Assembly (NCBI GenBank): GCA_009746045.1
Contig: RPFO01000138.1
Coordinates: 186,001-250,000 of the forward strand
Length of the DNA: 64,000 bases
Source: Mesostigma viride
Taxonomy: Eukaryota; Streptophyta; Mesostigmatophyceae; Mesostigmatales; Mesostigmataceae
Reading direction: 5' to 3'
A model generated the notes under the pieces. That model did not search any database. It saw nothing but the letters and a program-made list of their open reading frames with translations, and was not told the DNA's origin. Made by a program: the position numbers and the translations under genes. Shown one piece after another: positions 21,745 through 34,600 of the stretch. Position 1 is the stretch's first letter, and the number at the start of each line of letters is the position of its first letter.

Positions 21745-23559
21745 AATAAGGTTATGCGTGCTAAAACCTGAACATAAGCTTAAGGGGGGTTTCTTTGTAT
21801 ATGGCCACTTAGGCATGCTGTTTTCCATCCAAAAAGCCAGAAAGCATGCCCCACTCGATCACAAAACATAAGCAAACGGCTAGGCACCACATCTTCCCTC
21901 ACCTGCCCTCGGCATGGCCAACCTTGCCAGCGCAAGCATAGCAACACGATCGCTAGGCATACATGCCAAGAGAGCATACACTATACTCTACCCAAGGTTA
22001 CCTTGTAAACTTCATGCAAGAACTCAGCAAATCTATGATCAAAAGCACATATAATTAACTCTAGCACACTGATGACGACACATGCTCAAGGTTGGGGGTC
22101 ACTGTGGCACGCACTGATGGGTTTCCTAGACGACCACTCACTACCTGACAAGGCGCTAAGGACCACTCAGAAAGCAAGTAAACACAATCACACTTTACAT
22201 GCCATCAACATGGATCAAATCCATGCTGAATATGTTGTGAAGTACAAAGGGGTGGCCACGCACCTCATACTCCTTCACCGTCCCTCGAGCATGGCCAGAC
22301 TTATAAGTACGTGAATAGCAATAATGATGATGGCACTAACATGCATTACCAGCATTTTCTATGTTTCTCCCAGGTTAGATTGTAAGGGTTATGCCAACCA
22401 AGCTTACCAACACAGCAACAACTCCTTAACTGCACTACCCGACATGGGCAACAAACTGGAACTATGGAGGGCAAGGAACCAAGGAGATCATGGCATACAA
22501 AGCTTGTATGCAGTCAACCATGTAACCATGGTTGGCTCAGCAACATTGCTGTCTTGTCACATCATCATAACAAGGAAAGCTCAAATAAACCAATGATGGC
22601 AGCTATCTACATGCAGTCACACAAATGCAATATCTCCAACATGATCGTCGATTTAAAAAATTCCTTCCCTGCACGATAAAATGCAAAGAAACCAGTGGCG
22701 GCCGTTCAGCTTCTGACCGCTGTGATGCCGCTGCGAGGAAAGGGTGCGTCACTATCACACAACAAGAAGCGTCCATACGCACAACATCCTTGCCAGAACA
22801 CGTGCTATGAAATCCCTTACGCCTTCCCTAGGATCTATCGGCTGAGACTGAAGCGGATTTGATCAAGACATCAACGAAAACAAGCTAAAGCTGCCAGGTA
22901 TTCGTCAACACGACGGCAGCAACGGAGAGTTAACTGGCGGAAACTGACCAAAACGAACGCAAAAAACTTCGAACGATGAGCTCTTCGAAGAAAGAACTGA
23001 TAGTAGATAACAGTCGCCACAAATCTATACCTTGCCCTCGTAGATCCCTCGCCCAGGCGCGCAACAACGGCCGTTCTTCCATGGAAGGTTCCGACATGCA
23101 CTGCGCAGGCCTGAAAAAATACTTACAGAGAATGGCCGAAAATGTAGCAAAAAGCACCCGTTCGGTTTAGAATTCGATGCTACCGATATGAATGCATCCT
23201 TCACGGTCAAAAAGACCCCCAAAACTGAGAATTTACTGCCGCAATCACGAATTCTATTTTATTCCGCGCGACCAAAAAATGCAGATTACCCCCCATGCCG
23301 ATGGCAGTAAAAGAAAGCAGCGATATTGTAAACCAGCCACTTGCCGCCGCAATCCAACATCATTAAATCATCGTCTTCAACATCCAATCATTTTTTTTGC
23401 ATTTCTCTAGCCCTACATTGCTAGTTTCGCCTAAACGCAGTCGCCATGGCCACTTCCGCAAGTGGTGCGCGCACGGAGCACCCACTTTTCACGGTACGGC
23501 CGGTGCCGCGAATTTTTTCGCGCGGAAAATATTCGGCGCGCCACGTCCCCTTAAATTAG

Positions 23560-24830
23560 CTCTGGTACCTTGTGGCCATCAGCTTGCGCGCCTTAGCCGA
23601 CATCTTGAGCCCACTTTGACGTCACCTCAGCCACATGGTGGACAAACTGCCAGTGACGCAGCTCCCACCCAGTTTATGACCGCCGTGTTCTTCGGGTCGC
23701 GCACCTCGCTTCTCGCCCTGTGCCAGCACCTTGACGTCCTCGGTCGCCTCACTCCGCCTGGCCGCGTGGTCGGTGCTTACATGCCGGATCTGTCCAGCTT
23801 CCCCCGCCCCCGCCTTCAGCTCCTCGCCCTCATCTGCTCCCTCCTCGGGCGCTCTGTCGCCGAGATCTGGGCTCCCACTTCCATGCATTCCACCTCCGAA
23901 ATCCGCTCCATCATCAACCAGGCCGCCTGGCGCAGCACGTGACACCCCTCGCCGCAGATGTGGCGGCCATGCATGGGCGGCACGCCGGCTGCCGAGCTTC
24001 CCCTCCTCTCCTCCACCACCACCGCCACCTCCAAGCTCCTCGCCTCCACCTCCACCACCACCGACGCCCTCACCGCCCAGCTCCTCGCCATCGACAAGCG
24101 CCTGCAGGACAATGCCATAGCCATCGAATGCTTGCAAAACACCGCAGGCATCACTGCCCAGGCGGTGAAGGACATCGCCGCCCGGCCAGCCCCTGCTCGG
24201 CCCCTGCCGGTGATGCCCCTCCCATGCACCCAGACCTGGGCAGCCATGCTGATGAACCACACCACCACCACCACCACCTCCGCCATCGCCGCCCAGCTTA
24301 AGCAGCAGACGCTGGACCTCCGCGAGGAGGCCGAGCTCGACAAGCGCAGCCTTCACGTCATAGTCAAGCACTTCGACCAGCTGCAGGACGAGACCTCCGA
24401 GACCGCCTTGCATGCCCTGGCGTTTGAGAACAAAAACATTGTCCCCATGGCTGAGTCTCACTGGTAAGGGCAAGCCGCGGGGGGTGACCCGCCTTGAATA
24501 CCTGCTCGCGGGGTACATAAGGCTGGCCCCTCCCCCTTGCTCCTCACCTTTGACACCATGGCGGATAAGATGGAGTTCCTCGAGCGTCGCAAGCGGCTTG
24601 GGGGGACCTCCTACACGCTGGACGACGACTTGACCTTGACGCAGCAACAACGGCGACGGGAGCTATGCCGGCCGACCTACCTCCAGCTCCGGCAGACGGC
24701 GGGGCAGAACTGAGCCAGTCTACTGGAAGGGGGTGGACATCTACGTCGCCCACAAGCCCTGGCAGGCGACCCCTGCCGCCCCAGCCACCCCAGCCACCCC
24801 AGCCACCCCATGCAGCCTAGGGAATATATA
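23560..24830 (+). pseudogene. Decayed LINE ORF1-like protein, copy C
   Basis: This is the third member of the ORF1 family. The N-terminal frame to 23942 includes FFGSRTSLLALCQHLDVLGR and a helical region. The frame from 23958 has SSTTTATSKLLASTSTTTDA, TTTTSAIAAQLKQQTLDLRE and LHVIVKHFDQLQDET. The tail reads LEYLLAGYIRLA, then DKMEFLERRKRLGGTSYTLD, and ends with VYWKGVDIYVAHKPW near 24770. A stop at 23941-23943 and breaks near 24465 and 24540 disable it. A TTAA tract at about 24993 probably marks its 3' end. Confidence 0.6.
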
Positions 24831-25189
24831 GCAGTAGTGTAGACTAGAAAGCTTCTTAGTGCATGACGTGGCAATGTATGCCTACGTGATGGGCCCACAC
24901 CAGCCCTTGCAATAGCCGTAGCAATTTTGAGTCATGCTTTGCCCATGCGCAGGCAGTTACTCTCTGCTGAGATGCCATGTACCAGCTATTATTTAATTAA
25001 TTAATTAGACTCGTGCTCCCGTTGGGGAGTCACGGAGCATTAACCCCGATGGATGGATGGGTGGGTGCAAACAGTCCTACCGGTCTAAGCTATCTACATC
25101 AGCCACCTACAACATCTGTCTAACAGCATTACTAACTACAACATCTATCTATACAGCATCACCAGCTATAGCCTAGCCATATATATCTT

Positions 25190-25812
25190 CCACCCCATTA
25201 ATTAATTAATTAATTAATTAATTAATTAATAGACTTCCACCCCATTAATTAATTAATTAATAGACATGAGCATAAGTCCACCCCATGCCATATGTCATGC
25301 AGGCCCTCTAAGCCCTCTCCCCAAGCCGCCCTGTGCATGTGAGCTCGATTAGGAGGCATGAACCATCATGGCGGTGCAGGTGCACCTTGTGCACCCAGAG
25401 CAGGTGATAGTTGTACATCCTACACCTGCAGGTTGTCGCCCTGATTGTATTACCGAAACCCATAGATGCCCCTTTCTCAGGGCTATGTGTTACATATGCT
25501 CCCCACGGAGCTATGATCTTAATTAATTAATTAATTAATTAATTGAGCCCATCACACCTTTGTAGCAATTAAGCTATGCGTCAGCCTACCTATGGTATTG
25601 CACTAGCTGGTTGTATTGCACACACAGTGTTGCGCCCGGGCACCATGCTGTGGAGAGAGCGCCCTGCATGGCCTGCCCACTTGCGGCAGTGAGAGAAGCT
25701 AGGGCGCCCTTCCTCCTCGCTGTGTATATAGGGTTGAAGGTTCCTTTAATTACTCTGTATATTGGCACCCACGTGACGCAGTCACGTGCTAATTAATTAA
25801 TTGATCAATTAA
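25190..25812. repeat. (TTAA)n microsatellite tracts
   Basis: Arrays of TTAA lie at about 25195-25229, 25244-25261, 25518-25545 and 25790-25812. Two of them are followed by TAGACT or TAGACA, as at 16977-16993. Similar short arrays occur at 19121-19135, 24991-25008 and 42761-42773. They are clustered in the LINE-rich part of the window, consistent with LINE tails. No gene is recognised between 24830 and 26085. Confidence 0.8.
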
Positions 25813-26085
25813 TCCAAACTGGCAAGGCTCACAGTTTGCATTTCAGGCAGCACGTGGCTCTAGATATCCACGACAGGAAGAACTCTCGAGAGACCGTGCA
25901 GTCCATATCGCGAATTAACAGGTACACAATCGGCTCGAAGGCGGCGCGCAAGTACTATTAAAAAAAAAATTAAATTATAACATGCCTCCGTGGGGAGGTC
26001 ATGTAGCACATATTTCATGATGGATGGGGTGGAGGAAGCCGCGTGATCGAACTATCCTAACTCTATCTAGAAAAGCCTAACTACA

Positions 26086-27783
26086 CTACTCATCAAAACG
26101 CCTCCTCCGCTTGGGGGGAGGTGGCTTGCCCACAGGGTCGGGCGTGTGTGCCTTGACAATCTTCTTCCACCGCTCCTTGTCCTGCATGGCAGTCCAAAGA
26201 CGGGAGAGAGAGTGGATGCGGTACTCAAACTGGGCTGGGACCACTAGGTCGTCCAGCAACATCTGGGTATAGGTCATGGCATGTTTCCCTACCTTTTTAG
26301 GAATGTTCTTGGGGCCAGGCCAGGTCAAAATGTGCCGCCCCGGTTGGCCGAGCCGCTGGGGACCGGCCAGACCAAGGGCGGTGTCGACCTGGCTGGTGCG
26401 AGCAAGATGTCCTACAAATGCTATCCTACGCTGTCTAATCTCGTCCGAAATACGCGGCATACCGTGATACAAAGACTCTAAGGACCTACGCTGAGAAAAC
26501 CCGACATTCAGGACCTGTCGGAGCATCCGGGTTACCGTGCCGTCTAGCTTGGCTGCCAGTGTTGCCGTGAGTGTCCATGCCTCGGCGCCATACGTGAGCA
26601 CCGTGAGGACGAGGACCTTGAAGAGCATGCGCTTGCGGTGCTCGTCCAGGCCCTTGGAGCGCCAGTAGGTGTTGAGCGAACGGAGCTTGGCCCAGGAAAG
26701 GCCGATGCGGGTGTCCACATCGTCGGCAGTGTCCGGGAGCCAACTCCCCAACAGCTTGAAGCGGTCGCGGAGTGGGACCTCCGTCCCGTCTAGCAGGCGC
26801 GGCAGCGGTGGGCGGCTGGAGGCCCCAATCACCATCGCCTCAGTTTTGACACTAATCTCCAACCCCACCGCCCTCGCCTCCAGGCCCAGACAGTCCAGCC
26901 AGGTCTGAATGTGCTCGGGGCGCGCGATGAGGGTGGTGTCGTCCGCGTAAATCAGGTCAGCCAGGCGGTAACCCGTGCTAACCCCGCCGTGCCCACGCTC
27001 GTTAAGGATGTCCAAGCCTGGCTCGAACCCCTTAAGAGCAGTAAAGCGCGCACGTGCCTGGCGCATGACGTGGTCCACGACAATAATGAACAGGTATGGA
27101 GACAGGACACAACCTTGCCACACCCCGTGGTGAAGGGGGAATGGTGGGGTGGTGCCTTCCGCAGTCCGCACTACTGCCTGTGAGCCCTCATACAGTCGGC
27201 GAATGGCAGCAATAAACGCTGGTGGCACGCGGTCCAGAGCTAGGATGGCCCAAAGAGCCTCCCAGAGGACCGTGTCAAAGGCCTTGATATAGTCAACAAA
27301 AATGAGGACCAGCGGCAAACTGTCAGGGGGAAGGCGACGCACCTCCTCCATCAACCGGCGCGCGACAAACACAGCCATGACAGTGTTACGACCACTACGG
27401 AAACCCATCTGAGACTCACCCAGGTGTGGGTCCAGCGCGGCGCGGAGCCTGTGCAGCATCATGCGCATGAAGACCTTCAGCGCGGCGCTCTGGAGGCAGA
27501 CACCCCGGTAGTTACCGGGGTCAGCAGCAGAGCCCTTCTTGTACAGCATGACGCGGATGGCCGTCTGCCACTCAGCAGGCGGAGGCTCGTCAGAGAGCAG
27601 GACACGGTTGCAGAACGCCAGCAGAAGATCCCTAACCGCCAGATCAGGGGTCTTCAGCAGCTCAGCAGAAAGGTGGTCGGCCCCGACCGCCGCATCGTAC
27701 CGCAGGCGAGCAAGGGCGCCGTCCAATTCCTCCAAAGTGAAGGGGTGGACGACGTCGTTGGTGGCAAGGCAGCCCTCCTTCAA
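26086..27783 (-). pseudogene. LINE ORF2: reverse transcriptase domain
   Basis: The 565-codon frame holds a complete RT fold of the L1-like/RVT_1 type: YRGVCLQSAALKVF, QMGFRSGRNTVMAVF, catalytic IFVDYIKAFD, the HHGVWQGCVLSPYLFI block, and LIYADDTTLIA with the YADD active site. A thumb region follows (FKLLGSWLP, VLTVLTYGAEAW, LRQVLNVGFSQRRS). The chain ends with a basic PPPKRRRRFDE tail. The catalytic residues are intact, but no complete endonuclease is joined in frame, and the upstream 27.8-28.6 kb frame is shifted, so the element is probably dead. It would have copied its own RNA at a nicked target site. Confidence 0.88.
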
Positions 27784-28598
27784 GGCGGGGACTTGGTAGT
27801 CCGCGGCCGAGGAGGGGGGCGCTGGCGGCGGCGGGGGTCCGGCGACCCCGAGGCGGGCGGCCGTCTCGGGGTGAAGCGGCGGGGGGGGGCGCGAGCCCCA
27901 CCGGTCAAGGAAACATTGTGGGCCAACCAGCGGTCAAGGCTTACCGGCGCCGTGCCGTCCCCCGTGTGCTCCACCGGGGTGCGCTGCCGCCGGCCGCCGA
28001 GCCGGTCGAGGTGGTACCACATGTCCTTGCCCTGGTTGCGAGCCTGGCAGGCCTTGGCATCCGCGATGCACTGGGCCGCCTCCGCGTCCTGAGCATGCTC
28101 GTAGGCCTCCACAAGGGCGGCCTTGAGCAATGGTTTCTGCAGCGGGTCCCGGTTACGCTTGAGGCGGTGCCGGGCGGCCAAGACCTTGGGGTCCTGGCGG
28201 TAGAGCGGGCCGGGGCGGCGGCGGGGCATGACCGGCAGGTGCCGGGCCGCCAGCAACGGGGCACGGGCCGCAAAGCCCGCAAAAATGGCTGCGTTGGGGG
28301 CACCCTTGTCCAGCTCGTCGACGTCCGCCCGGGCGTCCAGTGCCGACAGGTACTTCCGTCGGCACCAGTTCCGCTCGTGCTCGGCGTCCGTCCAGTCCTC
28401 AGGATCTCCCTTGACCGGACGTAGAGCAGACCAGTCAGGGCGGACCACTGGGGCGCGGCGCGCGGGGACGTGGAACCGGAGCCGAAGGGTCGCGCGCACC
28501 AACCGGTGGTCAGAGCACACCGTGGGCGTGTCAAACACTCGGGTGTCCAGAACCGAGGCAAGTACTATCACCTCTGGCTGCAGGATAAGGATCGACAA
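27780..28598 (-). pseudogene. LINE ORF2: endonuclease end and linker
   Basis: This 272-codon frame lies just upstream of the reverse transcriptase and overlaps it in another frame. It carries VFDTPTVCSDHRLVRATLRL. The SDHxxV motif is the final catalytic His segment of exonuclease-endonuclease-phosphatase domains of LINEs. A long basic, Ala-rich linker follows (MWYHLDRLGG), typical of the region before RT. Earlier endonuclease motifs are missing; residual similarity continues in another frame to about 28728 (SVFGVGVIELVVD), showing at least two frame breaks. Confidence 0.6.
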
Positions 28599-28735
28599 CC
28601 AACTCGATTACACCAACTCCGAACACGGACTGGCGAGGTCGGTCCTCAAACCCCTGGCGCGCGTGCGGAAAGTGCCGGTCGGCACAAGGATCTCCAGCCA
28701 TGGCCCTACAGTATGGTGTCCTATTCAATTATATT

Positions 28736-29676
28736 ATGACAACAAATATCCACTGATGCCTTAGGATCCGGAGACGTCCGTCCTATAGTCAGCAAAATTG
28801 GTGCGAGAGGTCCCCAGTTCGATTCCGGCCTGGATTCATTTGCAGATCGCGTTTTCCGCGGACCGGCACTGAACGCAAATGGTTTTCACCTTTGCGGCGT
28901 GCCAAATCAGAATCCACTGTCTATTCAATTTAAATAACAAAACCAGCAGCAAATAAGGGGTTGCTTTGCGAAGCTTTAGTAGTGAGACAACTAATCACAT
29001 GCAATCATGCATGCTGAGCTATAATGTTGCTATAAAAAGCATTTCCCAAGCATTTGGCAGGTACCGCAGCATTCATGGTATGGCATTTTTTGTCATGTCA
29101 GTGTGACACGTGGGTACCAATGCGAAGGAACCTTCAACCCATGCAGCTATATATTCACAATATGACAAGCAGCTAGCCAGGGAGGGTGCCCTGGCTCAGT
29201 CACTAGCTTCGATTCACTAGCTGCTGCCAACCGGCATGCGTGCCACAGATCGAGGACCCTTGATCCTGCGCATCACAATATGCAGGCGCCCGACTGTGGG
29301 TGCAATAAGACCGTGCGTTGGGAAACACGTGGCGGATATATCGTTCACGGCCGTACGCAGCGGGCCATAACTTTGTCCTTAGCTGAAGGACCTGGCAAAA
29401 TCAGAACTCTGACATTATTCCAAATAATTTGCGTTGCCGCCTTCAGATAGAGGTCGTGAATGCAATGGCCGATAGTACCAGAACAAAAGAAGTAGATCCT
29501 ATATTCAGGCCTGCGTGTTCTTCTCATATGCGCTCAAGTGGTGCCATAGCCAGTGCCATACAGGCAATTCACTTAGCAGGCTACGAACTACGAAGCTATA
29601 CAGTATATATACACACACAAAGGGATTAATTACTATATATACACACAGAGGGATAATATGTCTTATCAGTCAATTG
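28736..29676. other. Gene-free stretch with tRNA-like B box
   Basis: No protein gene is recognised. At about 28794-28835 a segment with GTCCCCAGTTCGATTCCGG resembles the T-arm/B box of a tRNA and is preceded by CTATAGTCAG, which is A-box-like. The anticodon arm is missing and the stems do not pair, so this is at most a tRNA-derived relic. Confidence 0.4.
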
Positions 29677-30080
<404 letters not shown>

Positions 30081-31641
30081 ATTATTACCATACATAAGCA
30101 GGGGATGCCATTCGCCCGTGCATTCAGAATTGACAACCTAGCGCCGCTCGCTTCAAAGTATGCGCCTCGTCGCATTACAGTATACAGAAGTAGGCAGCTA
30201 GTAGGCAGGTGTTCCCAGTTGACGCTTGAGCTATAAAAATCCATACATCCACAAGAAGCTGCCAAACGGGAATTGATTGCTGTGGCTTGCGACCTTCAGT
30301 CTTCAAGAGGAGTGGTCAGTAAAGGACACCCAGCCGTGCGCTGTATAACCCGGCTGGCCACCTGTTTGAACGCAGTATTCCTCGTCCGGAACACTTTGTA
30401 TATCTAAATCCCAACATACAACGCAGGCTTCTGGCCGCATCTTCGTAGAAGCGTCAACAAAGGCTGCATGTTGTGCGGCAGATGTTGACAAATCATTGCC
30501 TATATTGTTGGGCTAATTGGTGCCTCATATTCAGAGATCTGAAAATCTTCGGCCGACAGGCCGTGTCATGCGTTAAACTCGGTATGTGTGCCTAGGCGCC
30601 ATTCCGTTCGCGCCTTTCGGAGGTCGCGTCGATCGGTGCTACACGAAGGAATATATATGTCAGCCTCAGCGCGGTAGGACGGCTAGATACCCGCAAGTAG
30701 ACGTCAACGCGTTCAATTCCTGTCAAGGATTGAATCCATGGCCGTGTGTTGCCGACCCACGCGCGCCTGAACAGCCACGAGGGCGACGCGTGCCATGCCA
30801 AATTGACATGACTTGCGAACTAGGGTGCGCGTTACGACTTTGGTCGAGTGTTTGGTGCGATATGCCCTCGTGGAACGTCACGTGCGCAGGCATCCAGCTA
30901 ATAGGTGCAGGGAAACATTCGGCGTACGGAGAAAGCGAGGACACAGCTTACCGTCTGCCTAATCTCCGTACTTGTACTTTCAAATCCCCTTGGTCCGAGT
31001 AGGGTGTTGATGTTAGCCAATTTTTTTTCCGGCGTAACAGGACGAGGAGACGGTTGTACACGTGGTGGGGGCAAGTTTTTTATGGCGACTTAACCCCAGG
31101 GCAGCTAGGAGTTCATTGACGTTTCCTGCTTGCAATTTCAACATCTCCGTCGATGCGACGTTACAAACTTAAATGAGTACACCTCCGTGTAATTGTACTT
31201 TGGAAAACTTGATACCTTGCGGCTTGCGAGCCATATTTTTTGGACAAAAGAGTATTGGGGATCTGGCCTCTATGGAGACTCGGTGTTTTGGCCTTCCATG
31301 AAAGCTCCGCGGGTTGCACCGCCGTATTTGTTCCCTGCAGCCTCGCACGGTTCTACCAAAATCATGTCGTGTTTACAATTACTTGATTTGCGAGCTGTTT
31401 GCCCGGAATGGCCGAATTCTGTCATCTGTATGTTGGTGTTCAACAACGCCATCCCCGCTGGCCTATCCTGCCGTCGGTAATAGTGTTACTGCCTGAAATT
31501 TAGGGACGCTCGAAGCGACTGAGGAGCCCTTGCCAATCCAATGCGCTTGATAACCACGGACGTCGTAGTTCTAACTGCTTATGATGGACTCGCGTATTTA
31601 TTGGTTGGCTCCGGTGACTTGAGACATGCCATTGGGTGGTA
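30081..31641. other. Region upstream of the 7TM gene
   Basis: A 138-codon frame at 30586-31002 on the plus strand contains at least ten cysteines (for example NSCQGLNPWPC). It starts with GTG, has no recognised homology and cannot be called a gene. It could hold upstream exons of the 7TM gene, whose relatives usually have a luminal N-terminal domain, but no splice path was established. Confidence 0.35.
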
Positions 31642-34600
31642 ATGGCTAGCACATCCAGAGGCCTAGCAGATCCAGCCTGGGCTATTCCGCCATACGCGCT
31701 GCCCATTCTTTACCTGGTATTCTTCTTCGTATGGGCCATTCTGCTGGGGCTTTGGGTCCGAAATGTGTGGACCAACCGTGGAACGCCGGTAAGCTTCAAC
31801 GGTCCCCATCAGGTGTAGTCCCGCAGTCCATGCTTGATGCCTACATCCGCGTAGACCAACACCGCGCGTTCATGATGCCGTAGATTGCAGGATGCCTGGA
31901 AGAGTATTGCTTGGAACAATGCTGCTGGTTGTGCGTGTGCGTGCACGTGTGTATGCATGTTGAGTTGGTCTTAGCATGCAGCCCTTTTCGCAACCTTTCG
32001 CCTGCAGACTCAGCCCACCATGCATGTGCCTCCAGGGATTGTCAGTGTGTCTACTTTTGACATTCTCTGATGGCCACGTGGCCAACTATAAGTGCATAGT
32101 TTTGTTTAGCATCTGGTTTGGTTTGCTTTGTGACGGAGTCAGCACCATTCCTGGGACCATGGCTGCAGCACAGCAGATATGATACACAAGTGGAACGTTC
32201 TGTCCCGCAGAAACCATCATCTGCCACGCGTCACTTGTTCCACGAGCGCGACGGCTGCCATCATGCCTCGCAGCTCACCAGGGCTTGCCTCATGCCTGGC
32301 CTACCAGGCATGTTCCCTCCTTAATCCCTGTGCAGCGGCCAGCATTAGTCACCGTTGGACATGGTGTCATGGTGTCAGGGAAACATGTGCGTTGTGTTTG
32401 CGAACAAAGCAGCTTGCAGCTGCATGCTCATCTATTATCGTGGACAACCTCTTCCTCTTGTGGCTTCGGAAAATTGTGCCTAAGCACTGCTGTCATCCAT
32501 ATGCTAGAGGGATGACCCCCGCTGCGTCACCCCCTTCATCGCTGCTGGATCAGTGTGGGTGCGCATGCGGCATGTGTGGGCACGTCCGCTGCTTCGGACA
32601 CCACCCATCACATACCATGCCTGATGACCCCCTCCTCTGTCTGTGCCCACCGTCATGGCCCCGTCCTCAGGCAACACGCTTCCAGCTGCAACTCGCCAGC
32701 ATCCCCTCCACCAAAGTGCTGGTCATGCTGGTGGGCACGATCTACTGGTGGGTGCTGGTCATGCGGCTGGGGGCTGTTGGCAGGCGGATGACAGCTCACG
32801 GGGTGGGTGAGTGATGTGTGCGCCCACGGGCAGCTGTTGGCCACCAAGCATGTGCGCACATGGCTGACAGCTACATGGTACGGTGGTCCACGTGGCTTCC
32901 CATGGCGCGCAGCGAGGTGAAACCACCACAGGATGGCCCTCGTGGCGCCACACGGGGTGAGAGTGGGCATGCACGTTGACGCTGGATGCGATGGGCGCAG
33001 ACCTGTTTTTGGGAGGGTGAACCCCCTGTCTGCGGGTGGTTCCTTGGTAGACAGTGCCCGTTGCAGCGACGCCAACCTGGTACCTACCTGGGCTACCCAT
33101 GCTGAGCAGGTGCGGGCTGAGGGCCGGAGAAGTGGCTAACTACACTGTACCACTGCATCCCCTGGTTTTGTTAAGGCAAAGTCGGCTGCTTCCCAATGCC
33201 CTTGCCCCCATCCATCCTCATCACATTTCATCCCACATTCACCGCTTGCTCTCCTTGCCCCCTGCCCCCCTGCTCCCCTTTCTTTTGCCCCCCTGCCCCC
33301 CTGTTCCTCACCCAGGTGGCGCTGTGCAATCTCGCATGACTGCCTGCGCAATTTGTCGGTGTTTGCGATGCTGCTGCGCGTGTTGTACGAGGTGACCCTC
33401 GTCCACGCCTTCCTCCTCATCACCTACGGCTACAGCTTTGTGCGCACCGAGCTAACCAAGTGGGAGCACCGGACTGTGCATGGTATGGACAGTGCGCGGT
33501 AGGGTGCCAGAGTGTGCACGGTACAGAGTGGCAGTTGGGTAGGGCAGCTGGCAAGTGCCTCAGGTTAGGGCTGAGGGCAGGAGGCGTAGGTTGCAATTGA
33601 ATACAAAAGGAGGTGATTGTCGTTCCTTAGGAAGGGTACTCGGCAGGGCAGGGCGGTGGGGGCCATGCAGAGACGCCATTGTCTGTGCTGATCATGGGGT
33701 GTCTGTGCGGACCATGGGGCGATACTGCGGTCTGTGTCATCTGGCCAGGCACGCAGGCTGTCTGTGTCATCGGGCCAGGCACGCAGGCTGTTCTGGCACT
33801 CAGGCCGCAGTACTGAAGCGGCCAATGGTAGGCTCACATGTGGTTTCGTCAACCCACTCACCATTCCTGGTTTGCCACTCACCACCCATTTGGCCATGGT
33901 ATTGCGTTACTGTTGCCCGTCACATCCTTGCAGGGCTGTCCCTCGCGTTGCTGGCGTCCCTCATTATCTACCACCTGTTCGTGCCCTACTCCTATGTAAG
34001 TGGCGAGGCGGAGACCCAGGCCATTGCGGATGGTGTCATGAGACAATGTATGGCAGCCATTGTGGGCAGTGAGGGGACTGACAACATTGCCATTTCTGTC
34101 GAATGTAAGGGCCCGGGGCGGCAGCCCTGTGAGGGAACCTTGGAGTATATGCGGCGAAATTGTTACTCGTCCACCATTGGCTTGAACGCTGACGTCATGC
34201 AAGTGTTTGAATTCGGAAGTCTTTCTTGACTGCGGACAGTGTTAATCGGAGAAGCTTGGCAGGCCCATCACAGCATGCCTGACATGACCACGCCTCATGT
34301 CTTTGTGCGCGGGGCACCCAGTGCATACGCATGCATGCGCCATGGCAGATGAGGTGCCACCCTTTCCTTGGGCTGGGCGTTGTGCTGACATGCTGACAAA
34401 TTGTAGCCCTTCCATGCGTGCCACTTGTTCTTGTGGCTGCAACGTACTTTTCCCTCGTCCTCCACTTCCCCCCCCCTGCTTTGGCCCCTCTTCTGCCCTG
34501 TCGTGGTTATACAAGCTCTGCATGCCCCTGCCCCGCCTCGCCCTCGGGCACAACTCTCATTCACGACCTGGCATTGTCAGATAGGGCTCTTTATGTCCGT

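Larger units (their letters stand above)
20915..23550. mobile_element. TTAA-flanked inverted-repeat element, copy 2
   Basis: The left end is GGGGAGGTGGCACCCC and the right end reads GGGGACGTGGCGCGCC on the other strand, matching at 13 of 16 positions. Both ends are bordered by TTAA (20911-20914 and 23551-23554). Subterminal regions (a GGGGGTACTACCCCC palindrome with GCTATAAATAGCAAAAGACG near 21045-21100, and GTCGCCATGGCCACTTCCGC near 23440) match the copy at 1271-3175. This copy is longer at 2.6 kb and carries a PHD-finger frame on the minus strand. It lies between two LINE ORF1 remnants. No DDE transposase is visible, so it is probably non-autonomous. Confidence 0.68.
24993..28735 (-). mobile_element. 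5'-truncated LINE (non-LTR retrotransposon)
   Basis: The minus strand reads through part of an EEP-type endonuclease (about 28735-28500), a linker (to 27780) and a reverse transcriptase (27783-26086), then a roughly 1-kb 3' region. Its last bases (25039-24993, complement) read TGCTCCGTGACTCCCCAACG, then CGAGTC and TAAT repeats. The same 3' motif and tail end ORF1 copy A on the plus strand at 19089-19135. I infer that both are members of one LINE family with a (TTAA)n-like tail. The 5' half of the endonuclease is missing. Confidence 0.55.

Noticed and set aside
28794-28835. A functional tRNA gene
   Set aside because: The B box is present, but the acceptor and T stems do not pair and there is no anticodon arm.
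30586-31002. A Cys-rich secreted protein gene
   Set aside because: It starts with GTG, has no signal peptide and no recognised family; kept only as possible upstream exon material.
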